Shown here piece after piece: positions 42,071 through 51,442 of a DNA stretch of 64,000 nucleotides (within the stretch, counting starts at the first letter, position 1; every line of letters begins with the position of its first letter). The notes beneath the pieces are model-generated. The model made no database searches. It was not told the origin of the DNA and saw nothing but the letters and a program-made list of their open reading frames with translations. The position numbers and the translations under genes were made by a program. The stretch is from an uncultured Paracoccaceae bacterium (lineage in GTDB: Bacteria > Pseudomonadota > Alphaproteobacteria > Rhodobacterales > Rhodobacteraceae): assembly GCA_947503965.1 (NCBI GenBank), contig CANNFU010000007.1, positions 62,001 to 126,000 of the forward strand. Reading direction: 5' to 3'.

Positions 42071-43483
42071 TCAGTTGTCTGCGTTTGTTTCCGACACCAG
42101 TGCGCCGTCTGACCAGATGCCTGTGGTCTCTTGCCCGGTGGCATAGCGCATGGTGCCTTCGCCTTCACGGCGGCCGCGGACGAATGTGCCTTCATAGACG
42201 TCACCATTGGCATAGGTGGCAACACCCTGGCCATTGATCTCGCCCTCCAGCCATTCGCCGACATAGGTAAACCCGTCCGGCAAGGTGATTTCACCGGTGC
42301 CATTACGCTGACCGTTGGCAAATTCACCGACATAGATTGTTCCATCGGCATAAGTGGCGCGGCCCGTGCCGTTGCGCTGACCTTCGAACCACTGGCCTTC
42401 ATAGACGTAGCCGTCATCATACGTCATTTTGCCCTGACCGTGGTTCTTGGCGTTCAGGAACTCACCCTCGTAGACCAGACCGTTCACATATGTAGCGATC
42501 CCGGAGCCGTTGATGACGCCCATCTCCCAGTTGCCTTCGTAGCTGGACCCATCGGGATAGGTGATTGTTCCGGTGCCATGCGCCAGATCATCCATGAACG
42601 ATCCCACATAGACGGACCCGTCGGGATAGGTGACTTCACCATTGCCTTCGATCTGTCCTGCGACCCACGCGCCAGTATAAACGTATCCGTCAACGCCGCG
42701 GAAGGTGCCGGTGCCTTCGCGCCGGTCATTGGCAAACGTGCCTTCATACACATCGCCGTTGGAATACGTGACCTTGCCGTTTCCTTCGCGACGGCCTGCA
42801 ACCAGATCACCCTCGTAGATGTCTCCATTGGGCTGGGTCAGTGTGCCCACGCCCTGGATCTGTCCATCGACCCATTCGCCACTGTAAACCAGCCCGTCGG
42901 CCATGGTCAGCGTACCCGTGCCATCGCGTTCACCCGCTTTCAGCGTGCCTTCGTAGACTGCGCCATCGGGGTAGGTGATCGTGCCTTGCCCTTCCTTGGT
43001 GCCGTTGATCCATTCACCCTCGTATACATAGCCGCCGGGGCTGGTCATGATGCCGATGCCGTGATGCATCGCGTTGCGGAACTCGCCCTGATAGACGACG
43101 CCATTGGCATATTCCGCGACACCCTGACCGGTGATGTTGCCATCGACCCATTCGCCTTCGAACGTGCCGCCATCGGCGAACGTGATTCGACCCTGTCCCT
43201 CGGGCTTGCCTGCGACAAAACTGCCCTCGTAGACCGATCCGTTGGGGAAGGTGGCGACGCCTTCGCCGCGAATCTCACCCTCCATCCATTCGCCGGTGTA
43301 TTCATAGCCATTGGGAAGCCGGTATGTCCCTGTGCCGTGTTGCTTGCCGTCGAGGAATTCCCCTTCGTACACGCCACCGTCATCATATTGTTTTGTTTGG
43401 ACTGTTTGGGCCAGAGCGCCCGTCGCCAGACCGGCCGCCAGTACGGCGACTGCCATGCTTTTCGGTAATCCAAACGTCTTCAT
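42071..43483 (-). CDS. exported MORN-repeat protein
   Basis: A 470-residue protein: a signal peptide (about residues 1-25, MAVAVLAAGLATGALAQ), then 18 complete 23-residue MORN repeats and a partial one. Each is of the form DG-x-x-Y-x-G-x-W/F-x-x-G-x-x-x-G-x-G-x-x-T-x-P, filling almost all of the chain. Bacterial MORN proteins of this kind form long beta-strand scaffolds; the target (lipid, envelope or protein) is unknown. I chose the ATG at 43483 because its ribosome site (GGAGAGACGG) is better placed than that of the ATG at 43495. It shares a terminator with the convergent mannosidase gene. Confidence 0.92.
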   Translation of the reverse strand: MKTFGLPKSMAVAVLAAGLATGALAQTVQTKQYDDGGVYEGEFLDGKQHGTGTYRLPNGYEYTGEWMEGEIRGEGVATFPNGSVYEGSFVAGKPEGQGRITFADGGTFEGEWVDGNITGQGVAEYANGVVYQGEFRNAMHHGIGIMTSPGGYVYEGEWINGTKEGQGTITYPDGAVYEGTLKAGERDGTGTLTMADGLVYSGEWVDGQIQGVGTLTQPNGDIYEGDLVAGRREGNGKVTYSNGDVYEGTFANDRREGTGTFRGVDGYVYTGAWVAGQIEGNGEVTYPDGSVYVGSFMDDLAHGTGTITYPDGSSYEGNWEMGVINGSGIATYVNGLVYEGEFLNAKNHGQGKMTYDDGYVYEGQWFEGQRNGTGRATYADGTIYVGEFANGQRNGTGEITLPDGFTYVGEWLEGEINGQGVATYANGDVYEGTFVRGRREGEGTMRYATGQETTGIWSDGALVSETNADN

Positions 43484-43637
43484 CCGTCTCTCCATCTCTT
43501 CGGTCGCTGGCGCAGCTTAGGTGAGGTCCTAAACCCTGACAACTGTTAACGCTCGCACGGCGATGCCGATCTGGCGCTATCGTCTTTCCCCCAGGCGTCA
43601 TTCTGATACATCCATCGCAGTGCATTGGGACAAAACT

Positions 43638-45299
43638 ATGACAAAATTATTTCGAATAACGATGGCGCAGCTGAACCCGACGGTTGGCGATATCGCAGGC
43701 AACGCCGATCAGGCCCGCGCCGCATGGGCGGCGGGCAAGGCGGCGGATGCCGATCTGGTGGCATTGCCCGAGATGTTTCTGGTTGGCTACCAGACGCAGG
43801 ATCTGGTGATGAAACCGGCCTTTGTCGCTGATGCACAGGCCCATCTGATGCGGTTGGCCGCCGATTGTGCCGATGGCCCGGCGCTGACAATCGGCTGCCC
43901 CGTGGTTGAGGACGAGCGTTTGTATAACGCCTATTATACTCTGCGCGCGGGTAAGGTGATTGCCCGGATGCGCAAACATTTTCTGCCGAATTTCAACGTC
44001 TTTGACGAGGTGCGATTGTTCAAAAGCGCGGATATCGCGGGACCTTTCGCGATGAATAACGGCCCTCGCATCGGTGCGCCGATCTGTGAAGACGCCTGGT
44101 ACCCCGACGTCTGCGAAGCGATGACGGAAAGCGGTGCCGAGATTTTGCTGGTCCCGAATGGGTCGCCTTATTTCCGCAACAAATTTCCCATTCGCATGCA
44201 CACGATGGTGTCGCGTGTGATCGAGAATCAGGTGCCGATGGTTTATCTGAACATGGTTGGCGGTCAGGATGATCAGATGTTCGATGGCGGATCATTCGTG
44301 CTGAACCCCGGTGGCAAGCTGGCTGTGCAGATGCCGGTATTTGAAACCGGCTACGCCCATGTGGATTTTGAACTGACGGATGATGGCTGGGTTGCGCTGG
44401 AGGGTGAGAAAGCCGTTTTGCCTGATGACATTGCGCAGGATTACCGCGTGATGGTGGAGGCGCTGCGGGATTACATGCGCAAGACCGGGTTCCAGAAAGT
44501 GTTACTGGGTCTGTCAGGTGGTATCGACAGTGCAATTGTTGCCGCCATCGCGGTGGATGCGCTGGGCGCGGACAATGTGCGCTGTGTGATGCTGCCTTCG
44601 GAATATACCAGCCAGGGCTCGCTTGATGATGCCGCGGCAGCGGCGCAGGCGCTGGGCTGCAAATACGACACGATCAGTATTGCCGGCCCACGCGCCGCAG
44701 TGACTGAGGCGCTGGCGCCCTTGTTTGATGGATTGGATGCGGATCTGACCGAGGAGAATATTCAATCACGCTTGCGGGGGCTATTACTGATGGCGCAGTC
44801 CAACAAGTTCGGGGAAATGCTGCTGACAACTGGCAACAAATCCGAGGTCGCGGTCGGTTACGCCACGATCTATGGCGATATGGCAGGGGGCTATAACCCG
44901 ATCAAGGACATGTACAAGACGCGCGTGTTCAAAACGGCCCGTTGGCGCAATACGCATCACCATGACTGGATGAAAGGGCCAGAGGGTGAGGTCATTCCGG
45001 TGGCGATTATCGACAAACCACCATCAGCCGAACTGCGGCCTGATCAGCGCGATGATGACAGCCTGCCACCTTATGATGTGCTGGATCGTATCTTGGAAAT
45101 GCTGGTGGATCACGAGGCGTCTGTGGCTGATTGTGTGGCCGCGGGATACGAACGCGAAACGGTGAAGCGGGTGGAGCATCTGATTTACATCAGCGAATAC
45201 AAGCGGTTTCAGTCCGCCCCCGGTCCGCGTCTGTCGAACCGGGCGTTCTGGCTGGATCGGCGCTATCCGATTGTGAACCGCTGGCGTGATGATGGCTGA
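43638..45299 (+). CDS. nadE: NAD+ synthase, glutamine-dependent
   Basis: A 553-residue two-domain enzyme. The N-terminal nitrilase-type glutaminase domain has Glu 45 (ALPEMF), Lys 113 (RMRKHFLPN) and Cys 150 (GAPICEDAWYP) as the triad. The C-terminal synthetase domain has the PP-loop LSGGIDSAIVAA near residue 292, and later NKSEVAVGYATIYGDMAGGYNPIKD. It converts nicotinate adenine dinucleotide to NAD with glutamine as amide donor. The ATG at 43638 matches family starts. The next gene overlaps its end by eight bases. Confidence 0.96.
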   Translation: MTKLFRITMAQLNPTVGDIAGNADQARAAWAAGKAADADLVALPEMFLVGYQTQDLVMKPAFVADAQAHLMRLAADCADGPALTIGCPVVEDERLYNAYYTLRAGKVIARMRKHFLPNFNVFDEVRLFKSADIAGPFAMNNGPRIGAPICEDAWYPDVCEAMTESGAEILLVPNGSPYFRNKFPIRMHTMVSRVIENQVPMVYLNMVGGQDDQMFDGGSFVLNPGGKLAVQMPVFETGYAHVDFELTDDGWVALEGEKAVLPDDIAQDYRVMVEALRDYMRKTGFQKVLLGLSGGIDSAIVAAIAVDALGADNVRCVMLPSEYTSQGSLDDAAAAAQALGCKYDTISIAGPRAAVTEALAPLFDGLDADLTEENIQSRLRGLLLMAQSNKFGEMLLTTGNKSEVAVGYATIYGDMAGGYNPIKDMYKTRVFKTARWRNTHHHDWMKGPEGEVIPVAIIDKPPSAELRPDQRDDDSLPPYDVLDRILEMLVDHEASVADCVAAGYERETVKRVEHLIYISEYKRFQSAPGPRLSNRAFWLDRRYPIVNRWRDDG

Positions 45300-46119
45300 A
45301 CCGCAATTTCCCCTGCTGGCAGAGCTCGCGGCGGACAGTGATAAGGCATCCGGGCCTGCAACGGTTCCCGAAGGCAAAGGGGGTTTTGTTTTTGTAGATG
45401 GTGCCCTGCACCGTATCCGCGACATAACGCGCAAGATCGAAGGTCATGCGGCATTCGGACTTTCAGTGAATGAAGCGGAACTGGCGCAGCTTTGTGCGCA
45501 GGTCGATGTTGCTTATCTGGGCTTCAAGGGATTGCGCACGACCACAATTGCACCGCTTGCCCGGATAAAGCGTCTGCGTCGGCTGCAATTGTGGTGGGTG
45601 CAGAAACTGGCGGACCTTTCGCCATTGGCGGGGCTGCCGCTGGATGCGTTGGTGCTGGATGATTTGCGCTATTGCAATGATATCGCTGTGCTGGCGCAGA
45701 TGCCGACGCTGCAGGCGCTGACAATTTCCGGTGGGATGAACACGACACAAGTGATCGAGACGCTTGAACCACTCACCACCCTTCCTGATCTACGCGAGTT
45801 GCGATTGGTCGCGTTGAAACTGGCTGATGACAGCCTGCGCCCCTTGGTGCGATGCAAGGCGTTGACCGATCTGTGGCTGCCCAACACGCTTGACGTGTCC
45901 GAATATGCCTATCTGGCGGCGATGCGCCCGGATATCCGGGCGAACGCCTTGGCTGCGTACCAGGTAATGGGACACAAGATCGGCGGTAAGGATGTGATGG
46001 TCACCGGCAGGCGGCGTCCGTTTCTGAACAGCAAGACGGATGGGGCGAAGATGGCAACCTATCAGGCGCGCTTTGACGAGATCGTCGCGGATTTCCGGGA
46101 CAAGGTCTCTGGTGGCTGA
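45292..46119 (+). CDS. leucine-rich-repeat-like protein
   Basis: About 275 residues, cytoplasmic. The middle carries four or more LRR-like turns: IAPLARIKRLRRLQLWWVQKL, LSPLAGLPLDALVLDDLR, IAVLAQMPTLQALTIS and LTTLPDLRELRLVALKLADDSLRPLVRCKALTDLWLP. These are bacterial LRRs that form a short curved scaffold. Three starts are possible (GTG 45286, ATG 45289, ATG 45292). All overlap the nadE stop, so expression is coupled to it. No catalytic motif is seen. Its stop overlaps the next gene. Function is unknown. Confidence 0.8.
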   Translation: MAEPQFPLLAELAADSDKASGPATVPEGKGGFVFVDGALHRIRDITRKIEGHAAFGLSVNEAELAQLCAQVDVAYLGFKGLRTTTIAPLARIKRLRRLQLWWVQKLADLSPLAGLPLDALVLDDLRYCNDIAVLAQMPTLQALTISGGMNTTQVIETLEPLTTLPDLRELRLVALKLADDSLRPLVRCKALTDLWLPNTLDVSEYAYLAAMRPDIRANALAAYQVMGHKIGGKDVMVTGRRRPFLNSKTDGAKMATYQARFDEIVADFRDKVSGG

Positions 46120-46642
46120 CGTCTACATCCGGGAGTCGTTTCGTCCGCGCCGCGTGGGCGGCGCGTTGTTCGTCGTTATTGGTCTGCCGATTACGCTGTT
46201 CTGGCTGCGGTTTGGATTTCCGCTGCGTTATCAATTTGCCGATCTTCTTTTTGCGGTGGGTGGTCCCGGTCTTGTTCTTGCGGGGCTTTGGGCGGCTTTT
46301 CCACGGCGCGTGCCGCAGGTTCGCCTGACAATAAGTGATGAGGCGTTGTGGATCGTCACCCACACCGGCGAAAAGGTCATCGCACTTGACGACCTGATCA
46401 GCGTTCAATGGCAATACATCGGGCGGCACAACAACCAGCGGCTGAAGTTCAGAACCGCCAAGACATCAGTGTTTTTCGATGTCGTCCATTTGACCCATGA
46501 CGCGCGGGATATCATCAATCTGATCGCCATGCGTTTTGAAAACAGGGGCAAGGTCATGCGTGAGGGGCAGGCACGGATCACCGGCGCGCCGGATGGTATT
46601 TGGACGGTCGAGACGGGCGATGCTTTCGAAGATGCCACCTGA
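46112..46642 (+). CDS. small membrane protein of unknown function (PH-like domain)
   Basis: A 176-residue protein with a GTG start that overlaps the LRR-like gene stop. Two hydrophobic helices lie at about residues 18-35 and 43-64. A soluble C-terminal part (RLTISDEALWIVTHTGEKVIALDDLISVQWQYIG) resembles bacterial PH domains. Function is unknown. It is probably part of the nadE transcript. Confidence 0.65.
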   Translation: MADVYIRESFRPRRVGGALFVVIGLPITLFWLRFGFPLRYQFADLLFAVGGPGLVLAGLWAAFPRRVPQVRLTISDEALWIVTHTGEKVIALDDLISVQWQYIGRHNNQRLKFRTAKTSVFFDVVHLTHDARDIINLIAMRFENRGKVMREGQARITGAPDGIWTVETGDAFEDAT

Positions 46643-46659
46643 TATGTTAACCTCTGCTT

Positions 46660-47088
46660 ATGGCAGAGAATAAAACCCAACCGACAGCTGTTGATCCCAC
46701 AGGTTTCATCGCCGCTGTCGAAAATCCGGCCCGCCGGGCGGATGCCGAGGTGCTTGATAAGATGTTTCGCCGCATCACAGGCTGGCAGCCGCGCATGTGG
46801 GGTCCGTCACTGATTGGATACGGTGCATATCATTACACCTACGACAGCGGTCGCAGCGGCGATATGCTTGCCACCGGTTTCAGTCCCCGCAAGGCGAACC
46901 TCGTGCTTTACATCATGCCTGGATATGCCGAGTTTGGGCATATCCTTGACCGGCTTGGTAAGCATAAGCTGGGCAAAAGCTGTCTTTACATCAACAAGCT
47001 GGCCGATGTGAATATGGATGTCGTGGAAGATATCGTGCGCGCAGGTCTGGATGATCTGGGCCAACGTTGGCCCGTCACCCCGACCTGA
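46660..47088 (+). CDS. DUF1801 domain-containing protein
   Basis: A 142-residue protein of the DUF1801/YdhG-like fold. Typical segments are MWGPSLIGYGAYHYTYDSGRSGD and FSPRKANLVLYIMPGY, followed by LGKHKLGKSCLYINKLADV. It is cytoplasmic and of unknown biochemical function. It is 18 bases after the preceding gene and convergent with an MBL gene 12 bases away, with no terminator between. Confidence 0.88.
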   Translation: MAENKTQPTAVDPTGFIAAVENPARRADAEVLDKMFRRITGWQPRMWGPSLIGYGAYHYTYDSGRSGDMLATGFSPRKANLVLYIMPGYAEFGHILDRLGKHKLGKSCLYINKLADVNMDVVEDIVRAGLDDLGQRWPVTPT

Positions 47089-47100
47089 GCGTCACTTGAA

Positions 47101-48009
47101 TTACAGCAATTGGTAGCTGTGCGGAATATACCGGAAACCGTCATCGCGGGTTTCGATGTAGCCCATGCCGGGGAACGGCATATGGTAGCCGATCAGCGGG
47201 ATGCGATCCGTTGCAGCCATGTCCATAACCCGGCGCCGTGTGGCTGCAGCGGCGGCCTTGTCCATGTCGAACCGGACCTCCCAGTCGGGATAGCCCACCG
47301 ACCAGACATAATGGTTTGCAATATCGGCCATCAGGAACAGCTGCTTGCCGCCGCTTTCCAGCATATAGCCCATATGCCCGGGCGTATGCCCGAAGGTGGC
47401 CATCGCTGTCACGCCTGACCGCACCGCGTCACCGTCACCCAGGAAACTGAACTTCTCGGCCAACGGCCGCACCTTGGCTTCGAAATTGTCGTTCTCGGCC
47501 CCGGCCCAATGGTCAAATTCAACCTGACCAGTGAGGTAGGCGGCGTTGGTAAAGGTTTCGGTGCCGCCATCATCAGCCAGCCCGCCGATATGGTCGCCAT
47601 GCATATGGGTGATCACCACATGGGTGATATCGGCAGGGGTATAGCCTGCCGCGTTCAGCGCGGCACCTGTACCATCGGGGTTCAGGCCGGTATCGAACAG
47701 GATCACCTCTGATCCGGTGTTGACAACCGTTGGTGTGAAAAAGAATTGCGCCATGTCATCGGGAATGAAATTGGCGCCACTGACATCCGAGAACGTCTGG
47801 GCATCGACATTCATGCCGAAGATGCTTTGCGGTTCATCCACACTGCGGCTGCCGGCCAGCAGTGTTGTCACCTTGAAATCACCCAGGGTGAAATCGCGGT
47901 GGGTGGGCAGCGCAGCGGCATGGCCGCCGGCGTTGACGATACCGGGCGCACCGACGGCAAGGGGCAGAGCGGCCCCCGACAAGAGTGTTTGGCGGCGTGT
48001 AAGTTTCAT
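47101..48009 (-). CDS. exported MBL-fold metallo-hydrolase (Tat-type signal)
   Basis: A 302-residue protein. The N-terminus MKLTRRQTLLSGAALPLAVG has a twin-arginine motif and hydrophobic core, so Tat export with metal bound is likely. The catalytic motif is HMHGDHIGGL, with downstream metal ligands His (GHTPGHMGY) and Asp (LMADI), and a late His in IGYHMPFPGMGY. This layout resembles lactonase-type MBL enzymes related to AHL lactonases and to other exported hydrolases. The substrate is unknown. Confidence 0.9.
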   Translation of the reverse strand: MKLTRRQTLLSGAALPLAVGAPGIVNAGGHAAALPTHRDFTLGDFKVTTLLAGSRSVDEPQSIFGMNVDAQTFSDVSGANFIPDDMAQFFFTPTVVNTGSEVILFDTGLNPDGTGAALNAAGYTPADITHVVITHMHGDHIGGLADDGGTETFTNAAYLTGQVEFDHWAGAENDNFEAKVRPLAEKFSFLGDGDAVRSGVTAMATFGHTPGHMGYMLESGGKQLFLMADIANHYVWSVGYPDWEVRFDMDKAAAAATRRRVMDMAATDRIPLIGYHMPFPGMGYIETRDDGFRYIPHSYQLL

Positions 48010-48149
48010 GTGCAGAACCTTTCAATGAGGTGACCAAGAAAAAGTAGAGCTTTGTACCATCCCGGCAAGCAACAGTGTTGTGAGCGGGTTGGCCGGATGG
48101 ACAAATCCCCGCAGCCATGACAAAGCGTGCCGCAACAGGAGACCTGTCC

Positions 48150-49469
48150 ATGACAACGACCAGATTCGCCCCATCACCCACCGGCTGGCTGCATATCGGC
48201 AACCTGCGTGCCGCTTTGTTCAACTATGCGGTCGCGCGACAAAACGGTGGCACGTTCATTCTGCGCATCGACGATACCGATGCAGAGCGATCCAAGGATG
48301 AGTATGTCGAGGGGATCAAGGAAGACCTGACATGGCTGGGCCTGACATGGGACCGGATCGAGCATCAGTCTGCCCGGATGGACCGCTATCTGGCGGCCAA
48401 GCAGCGCCTGATCGATATGGGCCGTCTTTATGAGTGTTTTGAGACACCGACCGAACTCGATCTCAAACGCAAGAAACAGCTGAATATGGGTAAGCCGCCG
48501 GTTTATGACCGGGCGGCGCTGGCCTTGTCCGAGGGTGAAAAAGACCGGTTGCGTGCCGAGCGCGGTTCGCATTGGCGGTTCAAGCTGGATCATGAACGGA
48601 TCATTTGGCAAGACGGCATCATCGGTGAGATTTCGATTGATGCGGCCTCTGTCAGTGATCCCGTCCTGTTCAAGAATGACGGGCAGATTTTGTACACGCT
48701 CGCGTCCGTTGTGGACGATACCGAAATGGGGATCACGGATGTGGTGCGCGGGTCGGACCATGTGACCAACACGGCAACCCAAATCCAGATGATCAAGGCG
48801 CTCGGCGGGGATGTGCCGCGCTTTGCCCACCATTCGCTACTGACAGGTCCACAGGGCGAGGCTTTGTCGAAACGCCTCGGCACGCTGGCGTTGCGTGATC
48901 TGCGCAAAAAGGGGATTGCGCCGCAAGCGATCCTGTCACTGATGGCCCGTCTGGGGTCGTCTGACCCGGTCGAGCTGCGCGCCAATGTGGATGAGGTTGT
49001 CGCCGGGTTTGATCTGTCGAAATTCGGATCGGCACCGACAAAGTTTGACGCCGAAGACCTTGGCCCGCTGACAGCCCGTCATCTTGCGACCCTTGGTGCG
49101 GATGACGTGGCCGATGTTCTGAAATCCGCTGGTGTGCCGGGTGAACTGGCGCAGCCATTCTGGGATGTGGTGAAGGACAATATCGGCTCATTGGATGATG
49201 TCGCCGGGTGGTGGGCGTTGTTCCGGGACGGTCCAACGCCGCTGGTTGACGAGGAAGATCGCGATTTTGTTGCGCAAGCCTTTTTCCTGCTCGATAGCCC
49301 GCCTTATTCGGCCGACACGTGGTCCAACTGGACGGCCGCGGTCAAAGAGACCACGGGCCGCAAGGGCAAGGGGCTGTTCATGCCGCTGCGTAAGGCTGTG
49401 ACCGGCCGCGAACGCGGACCGGAAATGGCTGATGTAATGCCTTTGCTGCAGGTCAAACCGACGCTCTAG
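48150..49469 (+). CDS. gltX: glutamate--tRNA ligase
   Basis: A 439-residue class I synthetase. The HIGH motif is HIGNLRAALFNYAVAR, then FILRIDDTDAERSKDEYVEGI, and the KMSKS-like loop is ALSKRLG. It charges tRNA-Glu. Alphaproteobacteria often have two gltX copies, one of which also glutamylates tRNA-Gln; this one cannot be assigned without the other. The ATG at 48150 follows an AGGAG site. Confidence 0.96.
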   Translation: MTTTRFAPSPTGWLHIGNLRAALFNYAVARQNGGTFILRIDDTDAERSKDEYVEGIKEDLTWLGLTWDRIEHQSARMDRYLAAKQRLIDMGRLYECFETPTELDLKRKKQLNMGKPPVYDRAALALSEGEKDRLRAERGSHWRFKLDHERIIWQDGIIGEISIDAASVSDPVLFKNDGQILYTLASVVDDTEMGITDVVRGSDHVTNTATQIQMIKALGGDVPRFAHHSLLTGPQGEALSKRLGTLALRDLRKKGIAPQAILSLMARLGSSDPVELRANVDEVVAGFDLSKFGSAPTKFDAEDLGPLTARHLATLGADDVADVLKSAGVPGELAQPFWDVVKDNIGSLDDVAGWWALFRDGPTPLVDEEDRDFVAQAFFLLDSPPYSADTWSNWTAAVKETTGRKGKGLFMPLRKAVTGRERGPEMADVMPLLQVKPTL

Positions 49470-49534
49470 CCGTCTGGATCATTGACATGAGTATCTGTCG
49501 CGGGTCTTGCTGACACCAGCGAAAGGGCTATCGG

Positions 49535-50929
49535 TTGGCAGAGGCACAGGCAAAGTTTACGCAAGGCAACTTGTTCGGCCACATCTCGGTCATGTCGTTC
49601 ACCGCATCTGTCGGGCTGATGGCGATCTTTCTGGTCGATTTCGTCGACATGATTTTCATCTCCATGCTTGGCAAGGCAGAGTTGGCAGCAGCGGTCGGAT
49701 ATGCCGGGGCCATCTTGTTTTTTACCACGTCTTTCGGGATTGGCATGGCGATTGCAGCAGGTGCCTTGGTCGCGCGTGCCCTGGGTGCCGGTGAGGCAGA
49801 AGAGGCGCGGCGGCGTTCGACCAATTCCCTGATCTACGGCGTCATCTTCGGTGCAATTTTCGCGGCTGTCGTCTGGTACAATCTGGTGTTTCTGGCCGGT
49901 TTGGTGGGTGCCACCGGCGAGACGCTGGATCTTGCAGTGATGTATCTCTCAATCATCGTGCCCTCGCTGCCGTTTCTGATGGTGGGCATGATCGGGGGCG
50001 CGATCCTGCGTGCCCATGGCGACGCCCGCCGCGCGATGATGGCCACGATCTGGGGTGGGTTGGTGAATGCGGTGCTGGACCCGATCCTGATCTTTGGGCT
50101 GGATCTGGAACTGATGGGGGCAGCGCTGGCCAGTGTTGCGGCCCGGATCGTGATAGCGATTGTCGCGCTGCAACCGCTGATCAAATATTACGGGGGCTTT
50201 GACAGGCCAACACCTGCCAACCTGTCGATTGATATCCGTCCCATCCTGGCGATTGCCGTGCCTGCGATCCTGACGCAATTGGCAACCCCGGTGGGCCAGG
50301 CCTATGTCACCCGCGCGATGGCCGAATACGGGGAAGAGGCTGTCGCGGGGATGGCCATTGTCGCCCGGATCACCCCAATCGGGTTCGGCATCATCTTTGC
50401 GCTATCCGGTGCGATTGGGCCGATCATCGGGCAGAACGCTGGGGCAGGGTTGAATGACCGTGTGCGGGGTGCGTTCCGCGATGGGCTGATGTTCGCAGGG
50501 CTGGTTGTCGTTGTCGTGTCGGCCCTGTTGTTTCTGGCCCGTCCGGGGCTGGCGTGGCTGTTCCAACTGGATGGGGTCGCGCTGACGCTTGTGTTTCTGT
50601 TCGCAGGGCCATTGTCGCTGATGTTCTTTTTTAACGGCGTGATTTTCGTGGCCAATGCGTCATTTAACAATCTGGGGCATCCGTTTTATTCAACGGTTGT
50701 GAACTGGGGGCGCAATACGCTGGGAACTGTGCCGTTCGTGATGGTGGGTGCCTCGCTATATGGCGCGCCGGGCGTGCTGATTGGGCAGTATCTGGGTGGT
50801 GCGGTTTTTGCTGTTATCGCCTTCATGCTGGCGCGTCGCATCATGGCTGAGCCAACATCGCTTGAAGATGAACAAGAGCCGTTTCAGCGGCAGGCGCGTT
50901 TATTCAGTATTCTGCATCATCGCCGCTAG
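49535..50929 (+). CDS. MATE family efflux transporter
   Basis: A 464-residue membrane protein with about 12 helices, starting GNLFGHISVMSFTASVGLMAIFLVDFVDMIFISMLGKAELAAA, which is the classic MATE first helix. Segments such as GGAILRAHGDARRAMMATIWGGLVNAVLDP and GLNDRVRGAFRDGL follow. It extrudes organic cations or toxins with Na or H coupling. The TTG start follows an AAAGGG site. Its 3' end overlaps the convergent GGCT-like gene by 30 bases. Confidence 0.92.
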   Translation: MAEAQAKFTQGNLFGHISVMSFTASVGLMAIFLVDFVDMIFISMLGKAELAAAVGYAGAILFFTTSFGIGMAIAAGALVARALGAGEAEEARRRSTNSLIYGVIFGAIFAAVVWYNLVFLAGLVGATGETLDLAVMYLSIIVPSLPFLMVGMIGGAILRAHGDARRAMMATIWGGLVNAVLDPILIFGLDLELMGAALASVAARIVIAIVALQPLIKYYGGFDRPTPANLSIDIRPILAIAVPAILTQLATPVGQAYVTRAMAEYGEEAVAGMAIVARITPIGFGIIFALSGAIGPIIGQNAGAGLNDRVRGAFRDGLMFAGLVVVVVSALLFLARPGLAWLFQLDGVALTLVFLFAGPLSLMFFFNGVIFVANASFNNLGHPFYSTVVNWGRNTLGTVPFVMVGASLYGAPGVLIGQYLGGAVFAVIAFMLARRIMAEPTSLEDEQEPFQRQARLFSILHHRR

Positions 50930-51442
50930 GTGATGATCGACAAGGTTTTGTTCCGACTTGTTAAGCGGCTGATGCCGCGAGTAACGTGGGTTGGCACGGT
51001 CGTTCAAGACAGGCTGCCAATCCGTGGTTGTTTCGAAGAAATGTGTCACGCCTTCTTCTCCGAAAACGTGCAGAAAACCTTGGACGACCGTATCAATATA
51101 GCTCAGCAGGATCGGTTGCGGGCCTGTCTTTGACAAGTGATCCGGTGCGACCTGATAAACGGCAGTCGGTTTGTGGTGGTCGATTTCAACGGTCACGTCG
51201 TGGCGTTGATAGGCCGCTTCGCGCGCGTCCAAGGCTGCCCAATCGGCACCGGGAACATGAGCGATGATCCCCTTGATTTCCGTTCGTCCACAGCGTTCGA
51301 CCGACAGATATGCAGTTTCGCGGAGGCTTGTCGTTCGCCAAACCCGCCGCCAGCCTTTCAGTGTCGCAGGTGTTGGGTCGGCATAGTCATGGGTGCGCAA
51401 ATTGACGAGACTGCCATAGCCGAAGAATGCCGGGTCGGTCAT
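50900..51442 (-). CDS. gamma-glutamylcyclotransferase-like protein
   Basis: A 180-residue protein with the GGCT-fold substrate motif FFGYGSLVN and the likely catalytic Glu in ALDAREAAYQRHDV. Such enzymes cleave gamma-glutamyl compounds to 5-oxoproline; the substrate here is unknown. Its ATG overlaps the permease stop (ATGA), so it belongs to the ABC operon. It overlaps the convergent MATE gene by 30 bases. Confidence 0.83.
   Translation of the reverse strand: MTDPAFFGYGSLVNLRTHDYADPTPATLKGWRRVWRTTSLRETAYLSVERCGRTEIKGIIAHVPGADWAALDAREAAYQRHDVTVEIDHHKPTAVYQVAPDHLSKTGPQPILLSYIDTVVQGFLHVFGEEGVTHFFETTTDWQPVLNDRANPRYSRHQPLNKSEQNLVDHHLAAMMQNTE

Noticed and set aside
42131-43468. Long plus-strand open frame opposite the MORN gene (445 residues)
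   Set aside because: It mirrors the repeat pattern of the MORN gene on the opposite strand, has no ribosome site and no recognisable domain. The MORN frame shows a signal peptide and family repeats.
42071-43483. Regular 69-base repetition suggesting a CRISPR array or satellite
   Set aside because: The 69-base period encodes 23-residue MORN units with variable DNA. There are no identical short repeats or spacers.
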